Notes: a model not told the origin generated them from the sequence alone. A stretch of DNA of 64,000 nt from Eutreptiella sp. 'Long Island Sound 2002' (GCA_964036045.1 OZ038381.1:160894283-160958282), one strand, 5' to 3'. Shown: positions 33,317 to 44,145, counted from the stretch's first letter. A program made the numbers and translations.

Positions 33317-34410
33317 GCGCCATCAGCGCTGACAGTGCTGTCTGCCTCAGACTGGTTTTTGGGCGTCTCTTGAGAATTTGTGTCCATTGCCGCGGTAGCT
33401 GAGTCCGCTGTCGACCTAGCGTGACCGCTGCGCGGTGTTTCTGGCCTGTGTGGCAGTCTGGCAAACAGAGATGCTTGAAGTAGCGTGTTCCAGGGGGGAC
33501 TCAGCCAACTCCCCGGGGATATTTGATATCGGCCTCTCCTTACTGCTCGTGGCATGTGTCCAGCATGTTCTGGTAAGTGATTTTTTGGGCGATGTCGTTC
33601 TTGAGTGGGGATCTGGTACCTGGGCATACGCCGATGTTCTCCTGCTGCTGAGCGGGATTTGTGCCACTGCCAGTATGCTCGTGGTGGAGTTGCCCTCGTC
33701 ACCGGTGTTTTCCGGTCCCACTCCATATTGCCTCTTGAAGTGCTCCGCTTCCTTGTCTCGTCTTGCCATGCGGGTAACAGTGTCCCATTCAGGGAGCACT
33801 TTGGTGACGAGGTACTGGTCCACATCTCCGTACACTGCTTCGAAATGGTAATGTTCTTCGTTGCTGGTTCTTGGCACATACTGATAGCGGTGCCCCCCGA
33901 TCGCAAAGGCGTCCAGGGGGATTCTCTCCAGCTGTGATGTGCCGGGCGGTGCTGAAGCAGGACAGCACTCATAAAGCTCTGCCCTGAGCCACGAAGCTTC
34001 AGTGAACAGAGGACAAGGCATAAGATGCTCCGATGCAGGACGAGTCGGATCATTCTCCCCATCCATAGTCTCGGTTCTGCTGGGTGCACTGCAACAGTGC
34101 TGGCGTGCGCGCAGTGTGTGTGCAGCGTGCTGGACTGCCTGGTAGGCTCTGTTCTGGACTGACGCGGACGATTTCCATGCGGTGTGGCCAACATGTCTGT
34201 GGCGGTGCCTGTGTGGTATGCTTGCTGCGTGATGGTCGTCGTCGGCATGATTGCGGCCAACTTGTTCATGGCGCTTTCCCTGAATTGCTGCATTGAATTC
34301 AGTGGGGGGTTGAGCAGCAGTTGGTGCACTTGAACTCCCCGCGCAACCGTCGGGCTGTGGGGCCGGGTCTCACGGCATATGCCTGCCCGGGAGGCGCGGG
34401 TACATGGCAC
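33100..34410 (-). pseudogene. Element 3 N-terminal ORF region, frame-shifted
   Basis: One 436-codon open frame exists, but coherent protein seems to move: frame one to about 34080 (NSMQQFRESAMNKLAAIMPT), then a second frame 34066-33416 (MDGENDPTRPASEHL, HRYQYVPRTSNEEHYHFEAV, RRDKEAEHFKRQYGVG). The second frame has balanced acidic and basic residues and is the likelier coding frame there. No domain recognised. Confidence 0.4.
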
Positions 34411-34420
34411 AAATGCTGTC

Positions 34421-34447
34421 GAAAAAAAATAGACACTCAGAAAGTGA
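34421..34447 (-). repeat. 27-bp leader repeat, copy 2
   Basis: Identical to 31030-31056. Sequence on either side differs, which places the boundary of homology at both ends of these 27 bases on the upstream side. Confidence 0.75.
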
Positions 34448-34848
34448 ATTGAGATCGGAATTGGGATCGGTGGAGCTCGGGATACTTGGTGGTAGTAAAG
34501 AACTACCCTCGTAACAAACCTGCCCGGGAATCAACAATACCAGGAGCCCACTTGGCCATGGCCAAGGCTTGGTTGGAGAGTATAGGATCAGCCGCCGCAG
34601 CATCGAGGAGCCTCGTGCTAAGGAACCTAAGTTCACAACATAGCCCCGGCCAGGGGCGGACGACGATGGGCTACCCACATGGCGGCCCTGACTCCGGCTA
34701 GGCGGGCACTGCAAAAGGACCCGCCCATTGCGAAGCACAGCCTTGCTACGACCAATGCATTAGACCACAATTACTACAGGGGTACGGAGGCAGACCCCAT
34801 GCATCATACGTCCACCCCGTACTAAATGTAGGGGATAAGGCCTAGGCT
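34448..34848. other. No supported gene
   Basis: Short mixed frames only; I see no repeat or RNA structure. Confidence 0.4.
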
Positions 34849-35440
34849 CTAATATGCGAACATCCGCCTCTCCTCCCCGGCACCGGAATTCGAACCAGAG
34901 AAGGTTGCGAGAGCTACGCAGTCCCTTGCGAGGGGGCTCGAAGCACGGACCACTGGTGGGGCACTAGCGGAGGTTGTGGGAGAGCAGAGTGGGGAGGGGC
35001 AGCCATAATCACGCGCCCAATGGCCATAAAGGTCACAATGAGGCATGCCCCAAGTGGGCCACCTCCCCCACGTGGAGGGCTGACCATGCTCGACGTAGAC
35101 TCGGGGCGGCGAGGCATCAACTGAGCTAGGGAATCTGCAGACATTACAGAAACGCCACAAGTCCTTGGCCAAGGTCCATGTGGCGCACACAGCCTTTGCA
35201 GAGTCAGTCTTCATAAAGCTCATAAGGGCTTGAGCTAGCGGCATCCCTTTTCCAAATCGCTGGCAATTCTCCGTCCGCCAACCGGAGTAGGGCCTCATGG
35301 GAGAAGGCACGTGCACGTGGACCAAGCAACCAAGCAACCATGTTCGCACTCGTCAATTTGTCTCTACCCGGGGGGGGGGGGGAAGAAATCACACAGGAGG
35401 TGAAATTTTTTTCAACCGCAACGCTTGTCCCCACCTTACC
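34849..35440 (-). pseudogene. Degenerate minus-strand ORF
   Basis: Protein-like stretches KLTSANMVAWLLGPRARAFS and HEALLRLADGELPAIWKRDA (about 35370-35230), then DSAKAVCATWTLAKDLWRFC, WGMPHCDLYGHWARDYG in a second frame. The protein would be about 170-190 residues. No family recognised; probably a transposon remnant. Confidence 0.3.
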
Positions 35441-36360
35441 CCATATACAAAACAATTCTACCCGCGGGGAACTATCTATACCCTAACCCCCCATTGTCCC
35501 CACTTGCCCCACAGACCCCCCCCCGTTACGCCCCCCCCTTGTGCTCCGCTCTCTACACAAAATTACTGTGGAGGCTGCCCCGGCTACCATAGCCCGGCGT
35601 GACCAATCCCATGCCCCTGATACCGGGGTCAACTCAAGGAGCGCCGGGTTCCCCCCCCCTCCCAATGAGTGTGAATGAGAAGGTCAACAAAAAGGGCGCG
35701 CTCTAAGGTGGTTGCCTCGGCAAGCAAAAAATTGCCACAAAGGGGCAACTGTTCCACAACTGAGACGACCCCACAGTGGGCTCCGGACCCCCCCTAACAG
35801 CCGCGATGCCCGCAGCGCTCACAAGGCGGTCAACTGACCGGCAGAGATGCTTCCTGTTGATGCGTAGGTTTACTACACTGACCATATGCATATGCATATC
35901 CAACCCTCGTACACAATTCGCCCCCCTTGAGCTTCTCAAAATAGCTCAAGGCGGTATCCACGTCATATCCCGTCTCCCCATCCCCGCTATCCCCTAGAAT
36001 CACCCACACATGGTCCGGGTCAACATGCAAAAGGCCCTCCCCAAATGGCTACAATCATGGCAGCCAACAACCCTTCAGCCAACTCAGCCACCAAGCACTT
36101 GCGGTCAATCCTTGGTGTCCGCCATGGGCAAAAGCCGTCCTCGGCCCTCAAGTTGCCACACACACACGTGACAAATTTTTGTGGTCCCTGGCCGTTTCCA
36201 GCCTGCCTCTTGAGAAAGGCGGCAATCACGAGGAAAGCATGGATTGTGCGAACAAAATGCAACTACCAATAATCCTGGAATGGTTGACGTGAAAGCTGGA
36301 TGAGGTAGATGATGTATCTAGCCTCGGTGATGCTTTCCGGTGCTAGTATTGGCGGCAGCT
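35441..36360. other. No supported gene; C/G homopolymers
   Basis: Several C runs of 7-8 bases (for example near 35516-35538) and short frames only. Confidence 0.4.
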
Positions 36361-37546
36361 TTATGTTGTAGACCCTCCCAAGAATTTTTCAAGCGCCGTA
36401 CCCAAAACAACAGCATCGTGACCAACATGGACCAAAGGGGGCGGCAGGTTAAGGTTCGCAAGGGCTGCCCGGACTACCGCGGCCATCGCTTTCAAGAGCT
36501 GGAACGCGGGCTCAACCACCATTTTGTCCTCTGGCACGGGGGGTAAATCAGGCTTGATGGTGTCACAATGGTTCTGCAACTTGTGCAGCACACCAAAAGA
36601 TAGCTCCCCGTGCAAAAAAAAGGGGGGGGGGTTCCCCTCAACATGTGGAACACCTGTGTCATCAGATGGGAGGGGGGGGGGGGGCAAAATTTCCACAAAT
36701 TCCAAACTCATCCGTTTGGAACGGAATGTGTGGAATTTTAGGCAACCAGGTTTGGTTGCTAGCTCCCTCGGCGAACAATGCGCCTTGCATCGCGCGAGAC
36801 CGCCGTGCGTCACCATCCGTATCCGCATAAAGCGGAACACCGTGGCGGTCCGCAAAGGCAGCTTTGCTGCAAAGGTCCACTATGTGCTTCCGCACATCAC
36901 CGCAATGCTCCGACTTGAACTTCCCCGCACGTGGGGATGACCCACCTGGGTATGGCAAAGTACCCCTCCGCTACGTGGGGTGCTACGAACACACAGTCGC
37001 CAAGGTGGCGGCATGTTAAGTCACCACGCCGCCGAGCCCTCATCCAACCGCTGCGCCACAGCCTCCATGTCGTCGCCACTAGCCAATGACATGGTGTGCC
37101 GGTAGCACATGGCGCACAATCCCACCGTGTGCGCATTGCGGGATACTGATGTCTCCCACGTGGAGTTTGTCGATGCATAGGTGCTGCACGTGGACACCCA
37201 CAAAGTGCCTTAGAGCTTCCCTAAACCAGGGCACACTAGGGGGCCCCTTCAACGTGCAGTCACCCCGTGTCTTAGCTGGGCAGGTACCCGGCGTTGTTCG
37301 GTGCTTGCAACAACTTGGGCCCCCCAACACCAAATGCTGCCAGCGCGGCTGCATCCTTGTCCTGGGCATCCCAGGACTGCAGACTCCATGCATCATAGAG
37401 GTGGCCCGGCACTTTCGCAAATGCCCAGCCGGCCTTCTAAAGCCGTGCAGCCCGAAGCCCAACAAAGGGACGGTAGTCATCCGTGATGGCAACGGCGAGC
37501 GCCTTTGCCCTCCCCCGTCTTAAAATCGCCCCCCATGACGCGCAAC

Positions 37547-37612
37547 GGTCTCCCCCTCAAGGGGGGGGGGCGGTCACCAAACGACGGTCTCCCCCCTAGG
37601 GGGGGGGGGATT
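37547..37612. repeat. Paired CGGTCTCCCCC..GGGGGGGGG hairpin units
   Basis: Two adjacent copies of CGGTCTCCCCC followed by a run of nine or more G, each able to form a C-run/G-run hairpin. Confidence 0.6.
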
Positions 37613-38090
37613 GCAAAAATATTTCAACGCAAATTGTGGTACTGTCCACCAATGCAAGCAAACAGCCGGCGTTTGGGGTTGCGAAGGCATGGGGACAATG
37701 TCCAGTGACGCTGGAGACTTGGGTGATGCAACCACCACAGCCTTGAGCCTTGAGAGTTGAGCAGTCTCATGATCCACTACCCCACCAGGGCATCTGTACT
37801 GAATGTGGCAAAATTGCAGCCCATTTGGTGTAAAGGTTCCACAGCAGTGGCCAACACATGTGCAGCAAATGTGCGTGAGTGGTACGATATACGGTCCCCG
37901 GAAGGAATACATCTTGAAAAGGGATGCCACACCCTGTACACCACCTTTGGAGAGAGAATATCACAAAATACACACAGGCGAGTGATTCGAAGTAACGGCA
38001 AAGCAATGCAAGGACATGTGTGTGTGACAAATGGGGAAAACAGACCACCACAATGGATATTGCCTCGTCAAACAGTGAAGTGACAGTCCA

Positions 38091-38115
38091 CCCCCCCCCC
38101 GGGGGGGGGGGGGGG
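38091..38115. repeat. C10-G15 palindromic homopolymer
   Basis: Ten C directly followed by fifteen G. It could form a perfect hairpin, or a G-quadruplex and i-motif on opposite strands. Confidence 0.9.
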
Positions 38116-39002
38116 ACTGCAAAGGGGGGGGATTTCAAGAGGGAGGGGGGGCACAACGCGCCCAAAATTTGCGCAGGTCCTCCTGCAGTTAGCCCGGCGT
38201 CTCTTGGGTGACGCCCCCCCTTGTCGTTGGCTTCATCGAGGCGGCAGGACGGCACATGGAGCCTTGCACGCACTGCAACTCCATGTCCTGTGGCTGAATG
38301 GCGATGGTCATCCAGTTTTTCAGCTTGGTAGCATGCCTCTGGAATAGCACGGCAAACAACACTTGTGCTTGCTGAGGGGAATCCGAGCATGAGAGTCCAT
38401 CGTCAGTGTGGCATCTATAGAGCCCTCTTCATGGGCCACAACTGGGTTCGTAGGCGCAAGGTTTGCTGCGACCGCTGCACCAGCTGCAGCCAATGTAGCC
38501 CCTATTAGATCTAGATGCTTGTCTACGCGGATCAGCATGTCTAGTAGGGCAGGGTCTGAACGGACTCTGCCTTGAAAGAACTCCGGCACAATTGTGCCGC
38601 ACCGCACCCAATTGTTATGCTCGGCACCCGAGCAATGGATGCCGGATGGCTTGCTGTTCGGGGCCTGTGATGTGGGCAGGACTTTGCCACAGGTGCATTG
38701 CCACTTCTTACTCACGATTTGGCAACCCTGCCACGCAGACCAAACACTGATGGGAGGCAACTGGGGGTCCAATGCGTGCATGTCAACGGGAGAAGCCATT
38801 CGTGAGATTTGCAAAGTTTTTTGAGATTTGCAACCGGAGTAGGGAAGTGGGGGGTAACAGGTATGCTCGCACAAGCTGAGAGGTTCTCACGGGCCATGTC
38901 TCTGACGACACAACCCAAACCCCACTCCTGAAAAGGACAAACATTCTGCACAAACAAACAACGTAGAAGGAAGACACACGGTGTGGACAGCGCCAACGGG
39001 GG

Positions 39003-39101
39003 CCCCTATTTGGGCAGTACGCTCTTTTTCTCCTCTCGGGGTTAGGGTTTTGGGCAGTACGCCCTGGAGAAAAAAAAAAAGAACGTACTACCCAAATAGG
39101 G
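39003..39101. repeat. Foldback repeat with CCCCTATTTGGG arms
   Basis: Left arm 39003-39033 (CCCCTATTTGGGCAGTACGC..TCTTTTTCTCC) pairs with right arm 39065-39101 around a 31-bp loop that repeats TTTTGGGCAGTACG. The arms differ by two substitutions and the length of the T run. This is a MITE-like foldback. Confidence 0.7.
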
Positions 39102-39352
39102 GGACCTCTGGACTGCAGCGTAGCTGTAGTGGTAGCTTTGAGCTTCCAGATTAGGGAGAGTCATCGTGTTGAATGAACCGTCCACCAAGCTCTCCGATCG
39201 CGGTCCCTCGGGGGCAATTAATTGTGCGCTCTGTGCCACTACACTACCATGCATTTTTTTCCAACCCCAACAGTGGTCCCCGATATACCCCCAAAACCGT
39301 ACACTTTTTCAACTTTGGCTGGTTTTTTTTTTCAACCATGACACTTCCCCCT

Positions 39353-39718
39353 CTACTCGGTTGAAATTTCGCTTGCCCCCCCCCCCCCCCTTGCTCTGCA
39401 CGTCGGCCACAGTGACGAACTAAGCATCATCGGATGCATGTGGAACCGGGGACGTTTCTGAGACCATTCACTCGTGATGACATCTAGGGCAAGCCCAGTG
39501 GCTTGCTCGAACATGGCAAGCAGAAGGAGACCCTCGTGGGACTGCATTTCAGGCGCAGCCCATTTGATGTGAAGATCCACGCCAGCCATGCCAAGTCCTT
39601 CTAGGAGCAAACGGGTGTGATGGGCTGCAGCTAGGACGCCCCGCTCATCCGGCGGGAGAAACCACGGGGGGGGCGTAGCAACGGGCCATACGCCGACTCC
39701 CCCCCACTCTCGGACCAC
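39353..39718 (-). CDS. Unidentified ORF fragment
   Basis: About 120 codons; coherent section ERGVLAAAHHTRLLLEGLGM, AGVDLHIKWAAPEMQSHEGL, LLLAMFEQATGLALDVITSE. Helical and hydrophobic, without a recognised domain. C/G runs lie on both sides. Confidence 0.3.
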   Translation of the reverse strand: MVREWGGVGVWPVATPPPWFLPPDERGVLAAAHHTRLLLEGLGMAGVDLHIKWAAPEMQSHEGLLLLAMFEQATGLALDVITSEWSQKRPRFHMHPMMLSSSLWPTCRARGGGGASEISTE

Positions 39719-40600
39719 TTTCAGGGTGGGGGGGGGAGGGGGGGGGGGCTGGGTCTGGGGGGGCCATGAGGCAACGGAAACTGGGCTCGCATACGCCCCC
39801 GTGTCACAGGCACATGGTCATAACCACATTGTTCAGTGTTTTGCTTGCTGCACTGCAGCGTAGACCAGTTCTGTACCACACCAGGTGGCTGCTGGCTGTG
39901 CATTGGCACTGTTCCTCTGGACATGGAGGTCAGCTCGCACCCACCACCCACCCACAGTGCCGGTTAGTCTCTAACCCTGGCCCCGCAGGTCGTGAGGTCG
40001 TGTCATACTCCATCCTTAGGGGCGCAATGGCGCCTTGGTTGGCGCAAAGGCGTCTCAGTATTTCAGCATGCGCTCCGTCTGTCAGGCAACTCAACAAATC
40101 ATTGCTGTTATGCGTGTGGCGCATACCACGTCTGCTCCCCACGCTGCATGCGCATGCCGCCCACACATTCATGCCTACTTGCTTTCGTCTTCCTCACATG
40201 GGCCGCACTCTCGCCGCCCCAGTCGTGCTTTGGCTGTGCAACACGTGACAACATGTTGTGCCTGTGGCTCGGGGGCACTACGGCGCCCTGCTTTTTCATT
40301 TCTTGACAGTTCCGTGTCTCCGTGGCGTCCCTTTCACCTCGCTCTGCTCGAACCCACCCTGCTCGGCCCAAACCCTGGTCAGCTGGAACCCACCACCTCC
40401 CTTTGCGCCGGTTAGCCCCGGTCTCTCGCTCTGTGGGTCTCTCTCCTACTCTCTCCCTCCCATTCTCTCGTGCTCTCCCCTGCTCATCCTCTACTGTTGC
40501 GCCTCTCTGTTCCTTTCTCACCGTGCTCTACCCTCTCTCTCTCTAACTCTGTGTCTCTTTCCCTCTCTCCCGCGCCCAAAAAAAAAGGGGGTTCGGGTTG
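39719..40600. other. No supported gene; TCTC-rich stretch
   Basis: Long open frames exist in low-complexity CTCTC sequence (about 40420-40580) and are not convincing. Confidence 0.4.
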
Positions 40601-40613
40601 CTTGGTGCATCTC

Positions 40614-40685
40614 TATCCCCCCCGGGGTTCGAACCATCCTCCACGGGACAGAAGAGGTGCGGTGTATCCACTGGGCCACGACGAT
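40614..40685 (-). repeat. tRNA-Arg-like sequence, probable SINE head
   Basis: The minus strand has a perfect A box TGGCCCAGTGG (40668-40678) and B box GGTTCGAACCC (40625-40635) at the 43-base spacing of a tRNA. The middle (CACCTCTTCTGTCCCGTGGAGG) resembles tRNA-Arg(UCU). The acceptor and T stems do not pair, so it is not a working tRNA. It is more likely a tRNA-derived SINE promoter or tRNA pseudogene. Confidence 0.5.
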
Positions 40686-40986
40686 GGGTTATTTGCACCA
40701 TGGCACCATGGCACCATGGCACCATGCGCTTCACTCTTCTTCTCCTTGTTGTCACCCTGTGTCATGCATATCTTCTTTCGCATGGGGGTGTGTTCAGCAG
40801 TCTGTAAAGGAACCGCACAGCGTCCCCGGGTACCGGGTCCGCCTGCCTGAAGAGCGTTCTTTGGAACAGTCGCAAGAGGTCCGCTCGGCCTGTCAGCCAC
40901 ACATGCATGCAATTGCCAGCTCTGCTTACCGAGGAGGGCACCGCTCTATGCCCTTCTGCTGTCGGACAGTGGAGGATCGCCTCCCA

Positions 40987-41403
40987 CTAGAACGGGTGCC
41001 ACTTGCCTGCACTTTTGGGTCGCCACTGGACCTGCATGTTCGCCAAAGCCTGGGTCTTCAAGGTCCAGTTGATCTGGACCATCACCGAGTAGAGCTCCTG
41101 ATTGCTCATCTGCAGTGGTTCCCCATGGTTGTCCACAATCTCACAACGCATCCTGGTGTCATGTGGTTTGTCCACTCGGATCCACATCTGCTGATTGCGG
41201 GCCCAGGCCATTTTGGTCAGTTCTGCTTCAACTGCTTGCAGTCCTTCGTTCGCAATGGCGTCCAGCTGACTCAGTGCTTGCACCTTGAAACGTTGGCGTT
41301 CTTGCTGAGGCTTGACCTTCTTTGGGGTTGGCTGGATGTGTGTGTACCGGCCATACCGCTGCTGGTGAGTTCCCTTCTCGTGCTGCGTCCTCCCAGACGG
41401 CAT
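40987..41403 (-). CDS. Unidentified ORF downstream of the truncated LINE
   Basis: 138 codons from ATG: GRYTHIQPTPKKVKPQQERQ, RFKVQALSQLDAIANEGLQA, VEAELTKMAWARNQQMWIRV, QELYSVMVQINWTLKTQALA. A basic start followed by a helical domain would suit a small ORF1/nucleic-acid-binding protein. It lies on the same strand, 281 bp after the stop of the truncated element 1 copy, so it may belong to another inserted element. I prefer it to the longer plus-strand frame opposite it. Confidence 0.4.
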   Translation of the reverse strand: MPSGRTQHEKGTHQQRYGRYTHIQPTPKKVKPQQERQRFKVQALSQLDAIANEGLQAVEAELTKMAWARNQQMWIRVDKPHDTRMRCEIVDNHGEPLQMSNQELYSVMVQINWTLKTQALANMQVQWRPKSAGKWHPF

Positions 41404-41683
41404 GACGCCTGGGTGCCTGTCCGCGACAAGACGCGGCGTTCAGCTGCTTGGTGTTTTCCTGTGCGTGTTGCTGCTCACCGCGACAGAACACGACTCGTGT
41501 GTTGCAGGCTCTACTGCGACAAGACACAGCTCATGTGTTGCAAACTCTGCGTCAGAACACAGGTGCTTCAGACCGTGCGAGGTGTCTGCACCATTGTGCA
41601 GGGGCTATTGGTTTCGTCATTATCGACCCTGTCCTAAGTTCCTGCGCTTCCTGAGCCTTCGCTTCTTGCGCTGTCGCCTGGTG
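41404..41683. repeat. Short tandem GTG(T)CTTGTCGC-type repeats
   Basis: Three imperfect copies of ACACATGAGCTGTGTCTTGTCGC-like sequence, about 30 bp apart, near 41430-41560 (minus-strand reading). Probably the 3' UTR of the LINE copy or the flank it inserted into. Confidence 0.4.
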
Positions 41684-44116
41684 TCACTCACATCCGTGCT
41701 GAAGGACAGTGTGCATGTCTGCTGCTGACAGTGCACTCGACAGCACTCCCTGGTTTGTGTGCCGTGTCCTCATTTCCTCACTTTCTGTAGTGCTTGAGGA
41801 GTACGGTCCCATCTCACGTGGCGCTGGCTCCCCGGATGCTTCCCCTGTCAGTTCATCACTGTCCATGGGTACCATACCCAAGGAAGACCAGAGTGCCCTT
41901 GTGCCCTCTGACTGTGACCCCGACCCTCCCCTCAAACCTACCGTAGAGTCTGACCCCGATGATGATGTTGGTGCAGCATGCTGTGACCATAGTGGGCTGG
42001 AACACATGCCCTCCATGGCCAATCCATTCGCCATTTCATTTCCCTGCACGTTGACATGTGCTGGGACATGCTCCCACCTGACTTCTCGTCCCGGCGTCGC
42101 CATTTCCTGGAGCAGGATTTCCCAGACTGGGACGTGGACTTGCAGTTTTCCAGATGAGGTTGTCCATCCCTTTGACTTCCAGTGTTGGGCCCTGCCAGTC
42201 GCTCCCAACTGCAGGTACTGCGAGTCGGTGAGAATTGCCAGTTTTGGCACCCAGAATCCCTGTAAGGCTTCCACGGCTGCCCAAAGCTCTGCCCCGTTGT
42301 TTGTTTGCCTGTGATGTGTTGGTACGTAGCCACGGAAGCGTACCTCTGGTCCTTGGTCGTCTTCCGCCGCGAACACGCCAAATCCCCCAGCCCTGCGCAT
42401 GTCCTTGTGGCTCAGTCTCTTCGACGACCCATCAGTGTACGCTATCGTGTAGCCCTTCTCCACCAATTCTGCAATCAGATCTTGCACTCCTTGTAGCACT
42501 CCCGGGCCTGCCTGCCTCGGGCGCTTCGGACGTGGTTCTGTTGCCCTTTGCCAACTATGGTTGTCGGCTGGGTTTTCTTGGGTGAAGCACTCCGTGTGTG
42601 TTTGCCACCACGCATGCAGTCCCCCATGTACTTGAACTTCCCCTTGTCGCGGCTGCACCCCGGTGTCTCGAAGTTGCTCCAGTGACTTTTGAAAACCTTT
42701 CCATTGTTCCCTGCGCTCCCCTGTGTAGAATCCCACCCACTCACATAGCTCCCTGAGCCATGTTGTAAGGTATGACGTGAATACTGGTGACGCTCCTGCC
42801 TTGACTTCGCATCGATATCGCCAGTGGGCACTTCTTGCTGACCACATCGCCCAGCCTTGGTTTGTCTTCAGCAACCATTCTTGGTCGTCGGACTCCATCA
42901 TATCTCGAATTGTGGATGTCCCGTTTTCAGTTGTCACCTGGCCATAGTAATGTTGTATCACCGCTGCTGCGGCTTTGAACATGGGGCATTCGACCATCGC
43001 ATGTTTAACCGTCTCCTTTTGTGAGCACAACGGGCACTTGTCGGTGCCTGACCTCTTGTAGACTCTTGCATGTACGGTCAGTTTGTGCCACAATGCCTTG
43101 CGCGCAAAGTCTTGAGCCCTCGGCGGTAGCTGTGCCTGTGCAAACTGTTCCCATACCTCCGGCGTTTGCGGGTCGCGGACCCCTGGCTCAGAGGCGTAAA
43201 ACTGGAGCAGCCATGCCCTGGTCCAGTTTTGGGTGTGGACTGCAGGGGTATCATACCCCCCTTTTGACGGGACTTTGTTGAGGAGTCGTCCGCCATGATT
43301 GTAGACCCCTTTCCATGTCCGAGGCAGTGCATTGAACAGTCTTGCGTCCTCCAATGCTTGGAATTGACCCCACGTCAGCACCCCCTGCCGGATCAATTTC
43401 GTGTTGTAGTAGGAGCAGCGGAATTCATTTCGGAAATACACAGAGTGCCACAACGGCAGGCGGTCCCGGTTTGTCGGGGGGGCCACCTGCGGGGCCACTC
43501 GCTGAATGTTGGAGTGTGCCTTCGCCGACCATCCCAAAAATGTGAGATCTGCCGTTCGGACCATGCCCAGTTGAATATATGGAAGGTTGTCCTTGGATGG
43601 TGTGAACCCTATGGCTGTTGCCCATGCATAGAAGGTCTCCACTGCCTTGTCAGGGAATTTGTGAGGCTCTCCCAACAGGCTGACGAACGGAGCCGCTGCC
43701 TGGTGCATAAGAAACAGTTCTGGTTCTGGTAGTGCCAGTCCCCCTTGCGTTCTTGGTCTTGATAGGATTGGTAGAGTGATTCCCCGGCTGTTGGTACCCA
43801 TAGACACGTGATACACCAACTTCAGTTGTCTGATCACCGAGACTGGGGCGTAATATGCCTTGGATACCCATGCCACGACCGGTAGAATCCATGATGTCAG
43901 CATGAATGCACGTTCGTTCATGGACAGTTGCAGCGTGGATACCACCCTAGCGCAACGAAAGGCCTCTTGCAGTGCTGGTGCGAAGGCCTGCTCTATCGTC
44001 AGCCCCCATCCTTGGTCGTCTTGTTGGTGCCGAATATTCCCCAAGCGCACACCCAGATACTTGACGAAGTTTTTGACGTCCACTCCAATGTCGCGAAAGC
44101 ATCTCGCCCACTCCAT
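41684..44116 (-). CDS. ORF2 C-terminal half: RT thumb, zinc knuckle, RNase H
   Basis: 810 codons open without interruption. Lacks the RT palm (no YADD), so it cannot be a polymerase. Contains FVKYLGVRLGNIRHQQDDQG, the C-x2-C..H..C knuckle (CPLCSQKETVKHAMVEC) and a complete RNase H with YTDGSSKRLSHK, NNGAELWAAVEAL, ILTDSQYLQLG and HVPAHVNVQGNEMANGLA. A Ser/Glu-rich tail of about 90 residues follows. The open frame in a dead copy implies recent insertion. Confidence 0.85.
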   Translation of the reverse strand: MEWARCFRDIGVDVKNFVKYLGVRLGNIRHQQDDQGWGLTIEQAFAPALQEAFRCARVVSTLQLSMNERAFMLTSWILPVVAWVSKAYYAPVSVIRQLKLVYHVSMGTNSRGITLPILSRPRTQGGLALPEPELFLMHQAAAPFVSLLGEPHKFPDKAVETFYAWATAIGFTPSKDNLPYIQLGMVRTADLTFLGWSAKAHSNIQRVAPQVAPPTNRDRLPLWHSVYFRNEFRCSYYNTKLIRQGVLTWGQFQALEDARLFNALPRTWKGVYNHGGRLLNKVPSKGGYDTPAVHTQNWTRAWLLQFYASEPGVRDPQTPEVWEQFAQAQLPPRAQDFARKALWHKLTVHARVYKRSGTDKCPLCSQKETVKHAMVECPMFKAAAAVIQHYYGQVTTENGTSTIRDMMESDDQEWLLKTNQGWAMWSARSAHWRYRCEVKAGASPVFTSYLTTWLRELCEWVGFYTGERREQWKGFQKSLEQLRDTGVQPRQGEVQVHGGLHAWWQTHTECFTQENPADNHSWQRATEPRPKRPRQAGPGVLQGVQDLIAELVEKGYTIAYTDGSSKRLSHKDMRRAGGFGVFAAEDDQGPEVRFRGYVPTHHRQTNNGAELWAAVEALQGFWVPKLAILTDSQYLQLGATGRAQHWKSKGWTTSSGKLQVHVPVWEILLQEMATPGREVRWEHVPAHVNVQGNEMANGLAMEGMCSSPLWSQHAAPTSSSGSDSTVGLRGGSGSQSEGTRALWSSLGMVPMDSDELTGEASGEPAPREMGPYSSSTTESEEMRTRHTNQGVLSSALSAADMHTVLQHGCE

Positions 44117-44145
44117 TCCCCCACAGTTGCGAACTATCGTTGCGG
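41684..44145 (-). mobile_element. 5'-truncated second copy of element 1
   Basis: Aligns with 1-2398 of the window at high identity (several hundred bases near 43300-43620 are almost unchanged). Homology stops abruptly at about 44145, just upstream of ATGGAGTGGGCGAGATGC, and gives way to G-rich sequence. That is a 5' truncation typical of target-primed reverse transcription. The copy keeps the reading frame through RT thumb, zinc knuckle and RNase H. Confidence 0.9.

Larger units (their letters stand above)
31572..34447 (-). mobile_element. Element 3: 5' part of a retroelement with a 2A-like motif
   Basis: Begins with the shared 27-bp leader at 34447 and runs down the minus strand through ORF1-like frames (34410-33100, 33316-32882, 32737-31880, 31841-31572). 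No EN or RT remains: it is cut off at the repeat at 31571. Coherent protein moves between frames several times, so it is a decayed copy. Family relation to elements 1 and 2 is inferred from the leader and the 2A-like context. Confidence 0.55.
36361..38799 (-). pseudogene. Large degenerate minus-strand ORF, transposon-like
   Basis: A chain of protein-like segments in shifting frames. An ATG at 38799 opens MASPVDMHALDPQLPPISVW, KKWQCTCGKVLPTS, RVRSDPALLDMLIRVDKHLD. A cysteine cluster HICCTCVGHCCGTFTPNG, QFCHIQYRCPGG follows (about 37880-37800). Then come LAVAITDDYRPFVGLRA (about 37490), VRKHIVDLCSKAAFADRHGV (about 36890) and LLKAMAAVVRAALANLNLPP (about 36450). C-x-C/C-x2-C pairs followed by a long helical region recall large transposases, but I cannot name the family. 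G/C runs mark likely indels. Confidence 0.4.

Noticed and set aside
34886-34896. B-box-like GGTTCGAATTC on the minus strand
   Set aside because: No A box at tRNA spacing, so a tRNA or SINE is not supported.
40258-41637. 459-codon plus-strand open frame
   Set aside because: Crosses CTCTC low-complexity sequence and a tRNA-like SINE head and shows no domain. The opposite strand has a more protein-like ORF at 40987-41403.
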